A stretch of DNA of 64,000 nucleotides from Spodoptera frugiperda (GCF_023101765.2 NC_064226.1:13027251-13091250); one strand, 5' to 3'. Positions 47,194 through 60,300 are shown, counted from the stretch's first letter. The notes: generated by a model from the sequence alone, not told the origin. Numbers and translations are program-made.

Positions 47194-48372
47194 TTTCAAA
47201 TGGTTTCTTGCTGTAAAAGAAAAACATATACTCTATGATGTGCTATTAGAGAAACACAGGCTCAAAAAGTATTATGATAATATTAAAAAATATATACTTT
47301 TAAATTCAAGATGTTTTTCAAGTTATATATTGTTAATTATAGAAACTATGTTAATTATAGGAAGTGTAGCTTATCATAAAGTGTTAATTAGAAAATATTC
47401 CATCAACTGATTAAACTAAGTTCATAATATACACATAATGTAGGTACATATGGGTTGTCTTATGATGTTTAAATTACAATTAATACAATATCGACTTGCC
47501 CTGTGATGATGAACCACTTTCACATGCGATAATGTATTGTATCGCGTGTAACTAAAGGCTATATTAGAAAGTACCACCGATAAATTTAACGGTACTTGTA
47601 TTTCTTTCAGAAATTTATATACGTCTTTGTGATTCGCATAGTAATTAATATTTTGCACAATTGCCTTCCCTTTCGCAATAGCTAAATGTTATTTTTTATT
47701 TAAGCACGTATAGGTTGGTGATAGAATTACATACCGTATGTGCAGAATAAAAATGTTGTAAACAAACCAGTCACTGTAAACTTTTGTATAAACTATATTA
47801 ACTGTGAATAAACACTTTTTAACTCAAAAATAACATTTTATTGTGATTTGTGACGAAAGTGATGAAACCCCTTTGAAAATTCTTTATTTTCAATTTTTCT
47901 GTCATTTGATAATCTTTAATCTTCTGTCTGTGGAATGTCATTTCATTCGATTACGTTATAGTCGATTTTTCATTTTAAAACTTAGTTAATGATTTAATTA
48001 AATGTAATTGTATTAAATATTATGTAGGCAACTTATTAGGCATATTAAAATAACTTAAAATAAATAAAATAGCTCAGAAATATTTCAAACTATACGAAAA
48101 AATAATAAGTCGAATGTCAAGTGGAATGTTGTATCCGAACGTCAACAATCAACATCTTTATATTTTATTATCTGTCTGTATTAAGTAACTGTCAAAACCA
48201 TATGCAAATTCTTGTCACTGGCTGGCTCCAGCACCGCGATTTTTACTATCCGATTACACACAATGTGTATTGTTTTGGCTACCGTAAACCCCAATTAACA
48301 ATGACTGTATAGTTTACAGATACTTTCAGTGAATGTGATTTTTGTGAACTATTGACTGGTTCTATTGTCATA
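47194..48372. promoter_or_regulatory. Shared divergent promoter region, MIPEP (left) and HDAC6 (right)
   Basis: The 1,179 bp between the two start codons are AT-rich, with no coding frame I recognise and no dispersed repeat I can identify. That is unusual for this repeat-dense window and fits a retained regulatory interval. No TATA box, initiator or DPE is clear enough to place a start site. Both 5' UTRs must lie here. Confidence 0.5.
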
Positions 48373-51300
48373 ATGGTAAGGTTAAAAACATCTGCAAAAT
48401 TTTAGACTTGGCGCGCTAGCGAGTTTGTTATAATTTTTTTGGTATTGTCCAGTCGACCCCACCGCCTCAGCAGCCGCGGCGATCATCAGGAGAGAATAAA
48501 AAGGCACCGCCTGCGTCCAGCGTTGTGACCAGAAATGGTGCTCGCAAGGCCAAGATACAAACCCGCGCAATGTCCGCAGGTGCTAAGGTAGGTAATAAAA
48601 ATTGTCAATGTAATGCGGCGCCGCCTACACGTATGGTCAAAACTAGATGTCATGCTATGCATACAAATACCGTATCTATAGCTAAATACCTTATTGATTG
48701 AGACATTATTTTAAACTCTGTGTGAGTCAATACTACAGTGGGAATACATATAGCCAAGAATTGATCAAGTTTCATTTGAACAAACATTATAGGAACTGAG
48801 ATGAATAAAACTTGTAAACAAGTAAGAATATAATTTGAGAGATAGCAATAATATTATACTACAGAACGTAAAAACAATTGTGTATTTGTTTTGTAGATAA
48901 TTTAATATAGTAAAATGTATGGTAAGTATACTATGTGTAGGTATGTAATCTTACTGCATAGATAACTGTGTTATCTCAGTAAAGATACAAGAGTATGTTG
49001 CAAGCAACATATAATTATCAGCATAGTACCGAGCAATCCATTCCTAATTAGGTTGTGAGAATGATTACATTGATTTCGTAAGTTTTTAAATTAACACTTG
49101 CTGAACAGACTTTGGTGAGCAACCTTTAATTATGTATTGTTTAAGGAATTTTATAACAGTGTAGACTTAAAAAATTAAAAGCTACAATTTAATCCTCTTG
49201 CAAAAATAAAGTAATTTTAAAAAGTTATCCATTACAACTTATAATTAGTGTACAGCCATTCTCCTGTTTTCCAATTTGATGTCTAAAGCTTTTTTATTAA
49301 TTTTGCATATTGAGTTAATTTAAATTATTATAATCTTTTTGTCTTTATCATCCCATGTCCACCTTCTACTTGTACACATACAAAATTCAATGATATTGCA
49401 ACTCCATTACTACTAAATTAGAGTACAATCAGCTCTTTAAAAAGGTTATGACCTCTGACTATTACTCAACCGTCAACCTCAATACATTGTATACAATTGG
49501 CTTATTTATTCTGTCTTTTATTATATACATACACTGTACATAAAAACTCTATTGACTGACAAACAATTTTGTACCTAGTTACATCCATTTCCATAATTTG
49601 CCTTAGAACATGCTAACTTGTATTTTTTTTTAACTTGTTCTATTAGCTCATGTTTTTGAATGAATGAGATAAGTTATTAGCAACTGACATGCAACATGAT
49701 TACCTCATAACTTGGAGTTAGTTAAACTAAAATTTATCTCATACTGCTAACTAGTCAATGCTTTTAGCTTTACTCTGCAAATATAAACAAGTACAAGTTT
49801 TAAACATCAATAATGCAAAAGATTTCAATGTTGTAAATTAAATAATACTTTGGCCACCAAAGAATGGATTCTATTTTGACATATCTTATTTTTGCAGCCG
49901 TCAGCATCAGTAATTGCTGCGAAACGGAAAGCCCAACAGAAGAAGAAACACAATTTTGTGATTGAACTCAGAGATCACTATCAAATTGTAAGTAATGTGT
50001 TATTGTGGAGGTTTTACATCGTTATAATAAGATTCTGTAACTATCAATTCGGACTTTCAAAGTGAGCTTGACCACGTTCTCGCCCGTCATTGTTCGAGAT
50101 TATTCACACAACCTATTGCATGGCAGACCGCGATTGAGTTCACTTCAATCTTTCGAATTGAAAATTACAGAATAGCCTAGCAGTTGTTGTATTCTCTTTC
50201 TACCTGTTACACTTATTCTTTTATCATTATCAAACTTCACAGTTTAATTTCTCGAACAAGATGGCCGAACAGTTTTCATAGTTATTAACTTTTATGGCCC
50301 TAAATTATTATGAATGTGAACATGTTTATGAGTGTTAGCGTTACACTTATGTAATTAAGATTACTTTAATTGTGGTTTTGATATGCTAAGTACATACTTT
50401 GTTTTTTACTTGTATGTACCTCTTGTAGAGAGAACGGTTGGTACTTTTTGTGCATGTGACTTAAAAAAGCATATTAATTGTGTGGTTATTTGATCGAGAT
50501 GAGATTACTCAACATGTTATGTTTAATCCAGCTTCGTTATCGGTACTCAATACTTAAATCTCCACGAATAAGACATTAAAACCTTCCTCCAGAATGTCCC
50601 TACTCGCACATTATCAAGAACCGCATTCAAATTCGTTCAGAATAAACAAACAAATGAGTAGACCACTTTTCTTAATATGTAACAATTGACTTAATAACTG
50701 AATATGCCTATTTTTTCCAGGCCATGGATTCTAAGACCAAAGTGAAGGGTGGGACGGGGCTGGTGACGGAGCCGCGTATGGCTGAGCACAGGTGTCTGTG
50801 GGACGACCAGTACCCGGAGTGCCCTGAAAGACTTACTAGCGTTATAGAAAGGTAGGTAGCCTTATTTTTTTTAAGGGAGAAAAATCATCCAATGACTTCT
50901 CCCGCCTTGGGCGAGGCGAGAGGGAGTGTCAGACTCTTACTGACTAAAAACCACCCGTTCCTTCTCCTACTTTTCGAGCCGGAGCCCCGGTAAACCTGCT
51001 AGGTAGTCCACAGCTCCGGATCAGAGGTAGGTAGCCTATGATCTAATTATAATAGGCCAGGTGTAGAGTACGATCAGATGTATGTGTGGGCAATGGGGGC
51101 AACTGTTTTTTGCTACCCGGACAGGCGGGCAGTACAAATGTAGGAAGAGGCTTTTTTGTCCAATGACAACAGCTGTCAAATATTAAAAGTGCAATGGTGC
51201 GACACTAGCTAATTCTCTATTGGTTGAAGAACGACAGATTTACACTAGTTTCATCTGGTGAGCAAAAATACGGTAGGCTCCATTGTCAACAGTCGACTGG

Positions 51301-54300
51301 AAAAATTATATTATGTGATAATATAATTAATAGTTTAATAATAATAACACAATTATTTGTACAGGTGCCATGAACTAAACCTGATAGAACAATGCAAGCA
51401 GTTCCCACCTCGAGCGGCGACCAAGGAAGAGTTATGTGTGCTCCACGCGCCCTCTGTGTACGACATGATGGAAACTACACATCAGAACAACGACCTACAG
51501 TACTTGGAGGAGATCTCCGCCAAATATGACGCTATCTACATACACCCAGTGAGTTGGAATTTTAACTTTATGTTTAAGAACATTTGGTTCTAATTTGTAT
51601 GGTGTTGAATAGACGTTCAATTCTACTGTATTCTACAAAGAAAGAGTGCAATAAAATAAATCACTTACGCTACAATAGCAACTTGTTTACATAGTCATTT
51701 TACTTGTAAAGGTTGGCGCCACTGTCGATTAAAGTCATGGCAGTCTATTAACGTGAAATATTTAGGTATATTGCAACTGTTAAATTATGTATTTTTCTCG
51801 TTCTTCACACTTAAAAAATAGCACGTACAATCTATCAGATAGGACTGCAGTCCAAGCTTTTTAACTTTCTAAATAATCTGCTCTTACAACATCTCTCACA
51901 CACGCGAAGATTAAGTGCGCTGATAAAGTGTATTCTATCTCCCCCCCCCCCCATATGACTTACCCATCGTGTGTCCAAAACGTTCATCCACGGGAGACAA
52001 TCTACTTTGTATTGTCGTATGTTATACAAGAGGTTAAACATAAATTAAATTAACATATTTATTTCTTATAGTCGACCCACGAGCTAGCCCTATTATCAGC
52101 GGGGTCCACCATCGACCTGGTGGACCGGATAGTGTCGGGTGAGGTCCAGAACGGCGCGGCCCTGGTCCGGCCGCCCGGCCACCACGCCATGCGGGACGAG
52201 CCCTGCGGATACTGCTTCTATAACAACGTCGCTGTCGCTGCTAGACATGCCATCGATAAACGGGGGCTTAAAAGGTAAAATTGCTTTACATCTAAAACGG
52301 TTGTGTGGTCGCAAGTGCGACTGCCGGATAAGGGGTCTCGGGTCGTTAAAGTATCACTGGGCTTTTTTCGGTTTTTCGAAATTTTTTCAGTGGTAGCACG
52401 GAGTCTGGAATTGTGCTCAGTAATTGGCTCATCCCCTATTACATGGGACTTATGTATAACACAAAAGTGGGTGTACATTGTACAGTGGCATTATTGCCGT
52501 AATGTTCACCTCTGCCTACCCTGTCGGGGATAAAAAGGTGTGAGGTTACGTATGTGAAACGTATTTTAAACCTTGTGGTTTTGTGTTAATGTTGATGTTT
52601 ATATGTCAGCTTCATTTCGATTCGATTCTTCGAGCTTGATGTATTGTTGCTTGCAATAAACTTTATTGCATGTGAAAGTGAACTCTAACCCTGTTTTATA
52701 AAGTACATTTTTACTTGCAGGATACTAATAGTAGATTGGGATGTTCATCACGGTCAAGCCACTCAACAGATGTTCTATAACGACCCTAGGTATGTATATA
52801 TGCCTTATATTGTTACATTTATATAAGACTAGCATTTGCCCGCGATTTCGTTCGCGTGGACTTATCACTTCCGACAGAATTCATTTTCTTTTACCTTATT
52901 ATCGCCTTTCCAAGTTTTCTATTGTCATTAGTCCGTTTCTAACCCAATTACTGCCGATTTTAATCCAGTCTTAAACTAAAATCTGTGAATTAAGATCGAT
53001 TATTGACATTCCTTTTGTATTTCTTATTGAATTTTTTTAATTTTATTTATATCTGCTATACAAAAGTGACTTCTATTCTTTTTAGTTATAACACATATTT
53101 GAATGCTAGAGTGACTATATTATAAACCTCTGCATAGACATAAAACCTACGAACGACTGTACAGCAGCCAGTGGACCAGCAACTGCACTGATAATAGTAA
53201 AATAGGACATGAATCGGTAAAACAAATAAACTGTAATTTCATATATTTGTTCAAAATCCTCTAAAATTACATTTTTAAATATGTAATACTTATAAAATAC
53301 AAAATAAAATAATATTTCAAAATATAAAAATAGGAGCCGACCAGTAGCGGGAGCATAGTCAAGCTACCGGTGGTTAGGGCTCCAGAGACAGAAACCTCCT
53401 CACAATACGTACCGTTTCGAGGAGTACTGCCTTTTACATCAGGCCTTTGATCCATCCGTCCAACCCCAGCCTCCTAAGGTGGTTGTCGAAACTGTAATTA
53501 TTATTATTATTTCCTAGAGTCGTATACTTCTCAATCCACCGCTACGAGCATGGTGCATTCTGGCCCAACCTCAGGCAGTCCAATTTCAACTACGTGGGCT
53601 CCGGGCTGGGCAAGGGACACAACTTCAATGTGCCCCTCAACAAAACTGGCATGAAGGACGCTGACTACCTCGCCATATGGCACCAGCTGCTACTGCCCAT
53701 GGCTTTGGAAGTAAGTTGATAAAAATAAAGAGGTAAGTTTAAATTCCGGAGCTACGGACAACGTAAAAGGTTACCGCGACTCCGGCTCAAAGCAGGAGAA
53801 GGAACGGGGTGGTTTTTAGTCAGTAAGAGTCTGACACTCCCTCCTGCCTCACCCAAGGCGGGAGAAGTCATTGGATGATTTTCCAATGACCTGGTATTTG
53901 TGATATTATATTTGATAAATAACGAGTAAATACTGAGTTTTTATTAGTTTTACTCGAATATTTATGTAAAAGAGTAGACCCAGTTATCCATTTTAAGTAT
54001 TTATCCGAAATTTTGCCCATATTTACTTGTGACTCGTGAATTGCTCATAGGCTAGCAATATATTTGTAAGTAGTGAGGCGTTGAGAGCGGTAACACGTTC
54101 GCTCTTAACTCATAAAAAAAATATGTTAGAAATCATAACTGTTGTAAAAAATACCAATTTACAGCTTAATGGAATTGTTACGCAACGTATTTTGCAAGCT
54201 AAGGCGAATTTTCACTTTAATATTTTAAGAGAACAATGAGAGACCGAACCATACCTAATAGTTCTTAACTCAATGTACTAAAGAACTTTTAGCGTGTAAC

Positions 54301-57300
54301 CGTAGCACTTTCATACAAAAATCGACCTTAGCACTTCAAAATAAAGTATATTTTTGTTGCAACAGTACCACCCGGAGCTCATCATAATATCAGCTGGCTA
54401 CGACGCGGCGTACGGCTGTCCTGAGGTACATATGTTTATCTCTTTCTAACATTAGCTTTTTGTATTTCTATCTCTTTCAGTTCGGCCCCGAACTCGTTAT
54501 CGTGTCGGCTGGCTTTGACTCGGCTATAGGAGATGAAAAGGTTTGGCTATAATAATAGAAATTTTGAAAAATGTCTGTCTTTTTGTATGGGTTTATGCTG
54601 CTATTGCTTTGTAAGAACCGTTGTAAGTGAAAATCAAAATCATGAATTTAAAAATTAAACTAATCTATGGCACTTGATACTGGCACAGAAAATGTGAGTA
54701 TATTAGCCAGTCCTCTAGTAACAGTTGTTCGTTCCAAAGTATAAATTTATATAGAGAAGAACTACCAAGAACCTCAATGGTTCTTTCTTTTCCAATCAGT
54801 TGTGTAGGAATCTATAAAATAAACAATTATTTAATTTAATTTGAAACATTAGAGGAGTTAAACGCCTATTGTCTCCAAATTATCTTATTCTATTCTCCTC
54901 TATCTCTATCATCCAATCACAAAATAATGTTTCCTTCATATCATCCTACCCATATTTCATCATCCTCATCTTTATGCAATCATTAAAATTAAAAAAAGAA
55001 TATTTTCTGCATTTTTTTTTAATCGCAGTAATAGCATGGGTTCTAAAAGTGCCTGCTATATTATATGGCAATAGGCTTGGCCACTCATACATGGGACTCA
55101 TCAAATTGTATTTGTACATTGCGTACGAGGATTGAAAGTCGTTGTGTTATGTATGTGTTATCCATTTTTCTTTTTATGAGTTCTGTAACTCGAAAGCTAA
55201 TCGGGTACTCTAATCGCCATTCCGCCTTGAGCGCGGTGATTAATGCTCAATCGTTCTCTATGTGAGAAGAGGCCTTAGTTTAGTGGTGGGCACTTTTAAC
55301 TACTGACGATGATGATGGTGAACTCCTTAAATACTTTCGTCTCGTTTCCTCATCGAATCGATAGGATTAAAGCGCTTTGTTGGCTGTCTATTTATTTTTT
55401 AATATTGTGTGCATGTGGTAATTTATTGCAAGCATGATGGTTCTAGAATTCAATGGACAAATATCTGTTTTCGTCTTTTTACTCGTTTGTCTGCTCTAAA
55501 GCATGACTTCAAGCTTTGTTGTATATCTTATCATCCGTACTAGTGTAAGGCCGCGTTTCTACTGACGTGGAGCGGGCGACCAATCATGCTGTTTCCATTG
55601 AAGCGGAGCGGAGATTTGGAGCATAGTGATTGGTCAATTCGTGCACCGCTGAGCTCTTCTCCGCCTCGTTCCGCGTCATTGGAAACGCGGCCTAAAGTCA
55701 TGGAAGATTTGTCAAAATATCTGTCGTAGTCTAAACGTACCAGTAGTACGTAGGCAGATATGTATTTACCTGTCCTATATTAATTTTTTTCCAGTTTCCT
55801 TAACCCGTTGTCTGTCGGAACGCAGATCTACGTGAGACACAATGTGTTTTCTATTGTGTCTTATATACCGACATACAAGTGGTTAAATATGATTATGTGG
55901 TATAGGGGGAAATGGAGCTGACCCCGGCATGCTACGCGCACCTGACGCAGGCCCTGGTGGGGGTGTGCCCGCGCGTGTGCGTGGTCCTGGAGGGGGGGTA
56001 CTGCGTGACGTCACTGGCCGAGGGGGCCGCGCTCACGCTGCGCACCCTGCTCGGACACTCGCCGCCTGTACTCGAGGACCTCACCGAGCCCACAGACGAG
56101 TGAGTAACAACATTCTTCTAGTACTCATTTATGTTATTGTATTACTTTTTTTATGTTAAATGGGCCAACGTTTGGCCGCTATCTCGCCTGATGGTAAGTG
56201 ATGATGCGGCCTATGATGGAGCACGTCTGCCCATAAGCAACACCTATTCACTCGGGCTTTGAAGACACCCAGGTTATACCCATCAGGAAACACAGACTCC
56301 ATATTAACATATAACATATACACACTTAATATTAACCCCCAAAAGGCAACGCACTTGTAATGCCTCTGGTGTTCTTAATTGCTTAAATTATATATTAAAG
56401 TCTTAAAAAATACAAGCAGGTTTGCTCTCTCCTCCTACGTATCACGGGTTCGATTCCCGTACCGGTCAAAAAGTGATAGTAGTATTTTCTAAGTAAAAAG
56501 CTACCATTACTAGTCCTGAGTCAAGAAGATCAGAGGTTGAACCCCCCGTGGCCTGGTGCGCATTTGTCGCCGTTGGTACTGCGCCTGGTCAGGGGCCTTA
56601 GTCTGCTATTACAATTGTGTCACAATGGTCGATCACTGAGCAGTGCGAGAGGGACGGAGCTATACAACCTACATAGCTCCGTCCCTCTCGCACTGCTCAG
56701 TGATCGACCATTGTGACACAATTGTAATAGCAGACTAAGGCCCCAGGACTCAGGACATGTCATTGTGTTGTCCCATCAGGTTCAGAGAGTGCGCCTGTGT
56801 TTGTACATACACTTGTGCACTATACTATCTTCTGCGTAGTGCGCTAGTCTAGTTAGACAGGCGTCACCATATTTGACATCGATCGAAAGATATATTTATT
56901 CAATGAGTAAATATATAAATTAACTATTTCCATTATTCATTCACAGAATAAAAGAAACAATATTAAACTGTATATACGCGCAGAAGCCATATTGGAACTG
57001 CTACAACTTCCAACAGACGTATTCAACGAGTGGCCCGCCCAATGTGTGCGATGAAGCGAAAGAGAAACATACAGTGACAGTCAAGTGGGAGGGAGACGAA
57101 ACTAGACCTGATACCTTCGCTACTAGGAATTGTTATCCCGTACAAGATGATGGTTTTAAGAAAAGGATTGCTGAACGCTTGAACCATCTTAGATTGGGTG
57201 AGTTATTTCATTATACTAGCTACTTCCGCGCGGTTTCACCCGCTCTGCTCGGCTCCTATTAGTTATAGCGCGATGTTTTATAGCCTATAGCCTTCCTCGA

Positions 57301-60300
57301 TAAATGGACTATCCAACACAAAAAGAATTATTCAAATCGGACTAGTAGTTCCGGAGATTAGCGCCTTCAAACAAACAAACAAACTCTTCAGCTTTATAAT
57401 ATTAGTATAGATTACTTCTCTTGTGCCCAGTAGATGGTAATAGCAAGTAATAGGTGATAGATAGTAAGTAATAGATGGTAATAGGTGAATATCTCGGTAG
57501 GTAAAAAGCGCTTATGCGAGCTGAATTGAACTTTATTGCTTAGTAGCAAGAGTCTCTTATAAGTTTGAATTGTTACGGGGAGTGGTGCTTCTGTTTACTT
57601 ATTATTCTGTGGTAATAGGCTCACCCCCTATTATATGGGATAACACAAATGCACCTTAGAGAAAGGTTTTGGTTGAAATATTTAGTTGTATTATGCTGTG
57701 GGCGAGTACTACTTGTAGTTTCATTTAAGGACGCGTTCTCAAATCTGACGTAAATAAGCTATTTTTCAGTACATATTACGACCAAAAGAAACTTAACTGA
57801 ACATAACTAACAATTACAATAGATAGATCACTTCTTTATCTCCAAAATGTTGATTTGTAATGTGAAAAAAGTTATATTTTATTATTGCAAACACGATTTT
57901 TCTTTACCTCTTCACACAAAATTGTCAAAAAAGGGTTGAGTTTAGGAACATTTTACTGCTACTACACGCATAATTCTGAATCTCAAAAAAATATCCCGGG
58001 GAAGCAGACATAATCAAAAATTATACTGTGTAAAAAAATTACGAAAATATTTCAAATTGTCTCGGAAATAAATAAAAGTTCCCGTTTAATTTTTTCTCCT
58101 ATTTTGCTGTCAGACATCAACTTTAAAGCGTAGCAATAAGGGTTATTTTATTTGTTTACTATTTAGATTTATTGGATAGAAAATGTCAAATGAAATTTCA
58201 GTCTGCGCTCGAGCGCTGTCGTGGGTGGACGCTGCGTCGCCTGTTACAAAAAATGGCCTTGAAAAAGATCGCTGTACGAGTACAAAATATTTGATATTAT
58301 ACTTCACAAACCAATCTTGATATTTTTACCGACTTCACAAAAAAGAGGAGGTACTATGTTCGGCTGTTTGTATGTTTTTTTACACATTCTGTACGAGCAA
58401 CACTTTACTGAATATAGAATGTTTCGTTATATTATTTTGAACATGAGGTTAAATCAAAATCCAAGATGGCGCCGACAAGATTTGCCAACTTTCCATCATG
58501 GGTGTCATTTTCATGGTTTTTGGGGTCGCTTATAGCGAATATGGAGTCAAAATCAAAATCCAAGATGGCGCCGACAAGATTTGCCAACTTTCCATCATGG
58601 GTGTCATTTTCATGGTTTTTGGGGTCGCTTATAGCGAATATGGAGTCAAAATCAAAATCCAAGATGGCGCCGACTAGATTTGCCAACTTTCCATCATGGG
58701 TGTCATTTTCATGGTTTTTGGGGTCGCTTATAGCGAATATGGAGTCAAAATCAAAATCCAAGATGGCGCCGACTAGATTTGCCAACTTTCCATCATGGGT
58801 GTCATTTTCATGGTTTTTGGGGTCGCTTATAACGAATATGGAGTCAAAATCAAAATCCAAGATGGCGCCGACAAGATTTGCCAACTTTCCAACATGGGTG
58901 TCATTTTCATGGTTTTTGGGGTCGCTTATAGCGAATATGGAGTCAAAATCAAAATCCAAGATGGCGCCGACTAGATTTGCCAACTTTCCATCATGGGTGT
59001 CATTTTCATGGTTTTTGGGGTCGCTTATAACGAATATAAAGTGAAAATCTAAGTTCAAGATGGCGCCGACATAAATATATAAATGACCATGCCAGATCCT
59101 GCCCCACTTAATTTCATCAATGTACAAAAAATGTAAATTAATCAAATTATGCAATGAAAATATTGGTTAAAAATTAAATATTAAAAGACCCTTGGTTACT
59201 TAATTATTATTCTGATAAACTTGCTTATAAAAATTAGGAAATAAAAAGTATTTTAAAAACCCAAGGCCTATTTCCTGTATTTATCGCGACCCTCTGCGTT
59301 TCTTAGTACGCTTGCACAAGGAACAAAACGAGTAATTCAATAAAAAAAAGATTTATTAATGTAATGTGTACGAATTTTAATATGAATTTGGTTTTAATAC
59401 ATACTGCTAGTTAATTTTTTTTTATAATATATATTATAATGAATGCATATTATAATTATGATTTCGTGTTTGAACGTTAGTGATTAGATGTAACGAAACC
59501 TCATTGGCGTGCGTGTGTCATTATGTCCAAAAAGTCATTATTTGACATTCGCTCTGTCTGTTCTGTTTACATTGTTGTTTCGTTATGATTATGAATTAAA
59601 GTAGGATTACTAAAGGTGATATTGGTGATAAGTGATGACATTCCTTCCTTTCATAGCTAAACACCCTATGATAGCATTGTAATTTAATTATTTCTACCAT
59701 TATAACTGCAATTAACCTAACCTAAATGTAATATTTTGTACTTAGATTCATATAGAAACCGCAAGATCTAAAGGCTTTTAATCATGTTTTTAGTTATCAC
59801 TAATAGAGCAGCAATAGAATGCTACATTTGGCATGTCTGTACACTATATTTTTTTTGGTGGGACAAAGCTCTATAGAGATTCTGGCATTGTAATTTTTCG
59901 ACATGAGTGTCATTGTTGTGGTTTTTGGGGTCGCTAATATCGAATACGGAGTGAATCATTCGATTTTATAAAAATTGTCTTCTTCCGGAATTAATTGACC
60001 CAAGACAGGCAAGAAATATGAATTTACGGGCTCATTCCTCGCATATTCAAACAAATATCGTGAAAATAAAGAATTGATGTTTAATTTATTTTATGTATTT
60101 TCTTTGTTTGTTCCACCCAGGTCTTGTCACGTTCGTTACCATAATTGTTTTTTTTTATCTTGGCGACCCCGAAAACCATTGATATAAAACCATAATAAAA
60201 TATACAATGTGATAGGGGTGAGACTTCTAACCCGGGCTGAGTTCTACATCTAATTTTATCGACAAAAGTCGGGGGTCGAATGGGTCGAATCCCCTCCCCC

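Noticed and set aside
52096..52314. Minus-strand frame over HDAC6 exon 6
   Set aside because: Shadow of the GC-rich deacetylase exon encoding RPPGHHA on the plus strand.
56430..56470. tRNA gene suggested by ACGGGTTCGATTCCCGT
   Set aside because: A good T-arm/B-box is present, but no acceptor stem, D-arm or anticodon arm can be folded upstream. It is best read as a remnant of a tRNA-derived SINE.
58432..59154. Long repetitive open frames on both strands (240 and 192 codons)
   Set aside because: They exist because the 99-bp satellite unit is a multiple of three and lacks stops. No family similarity, and both strands are equally open inside a transposon in an intron.
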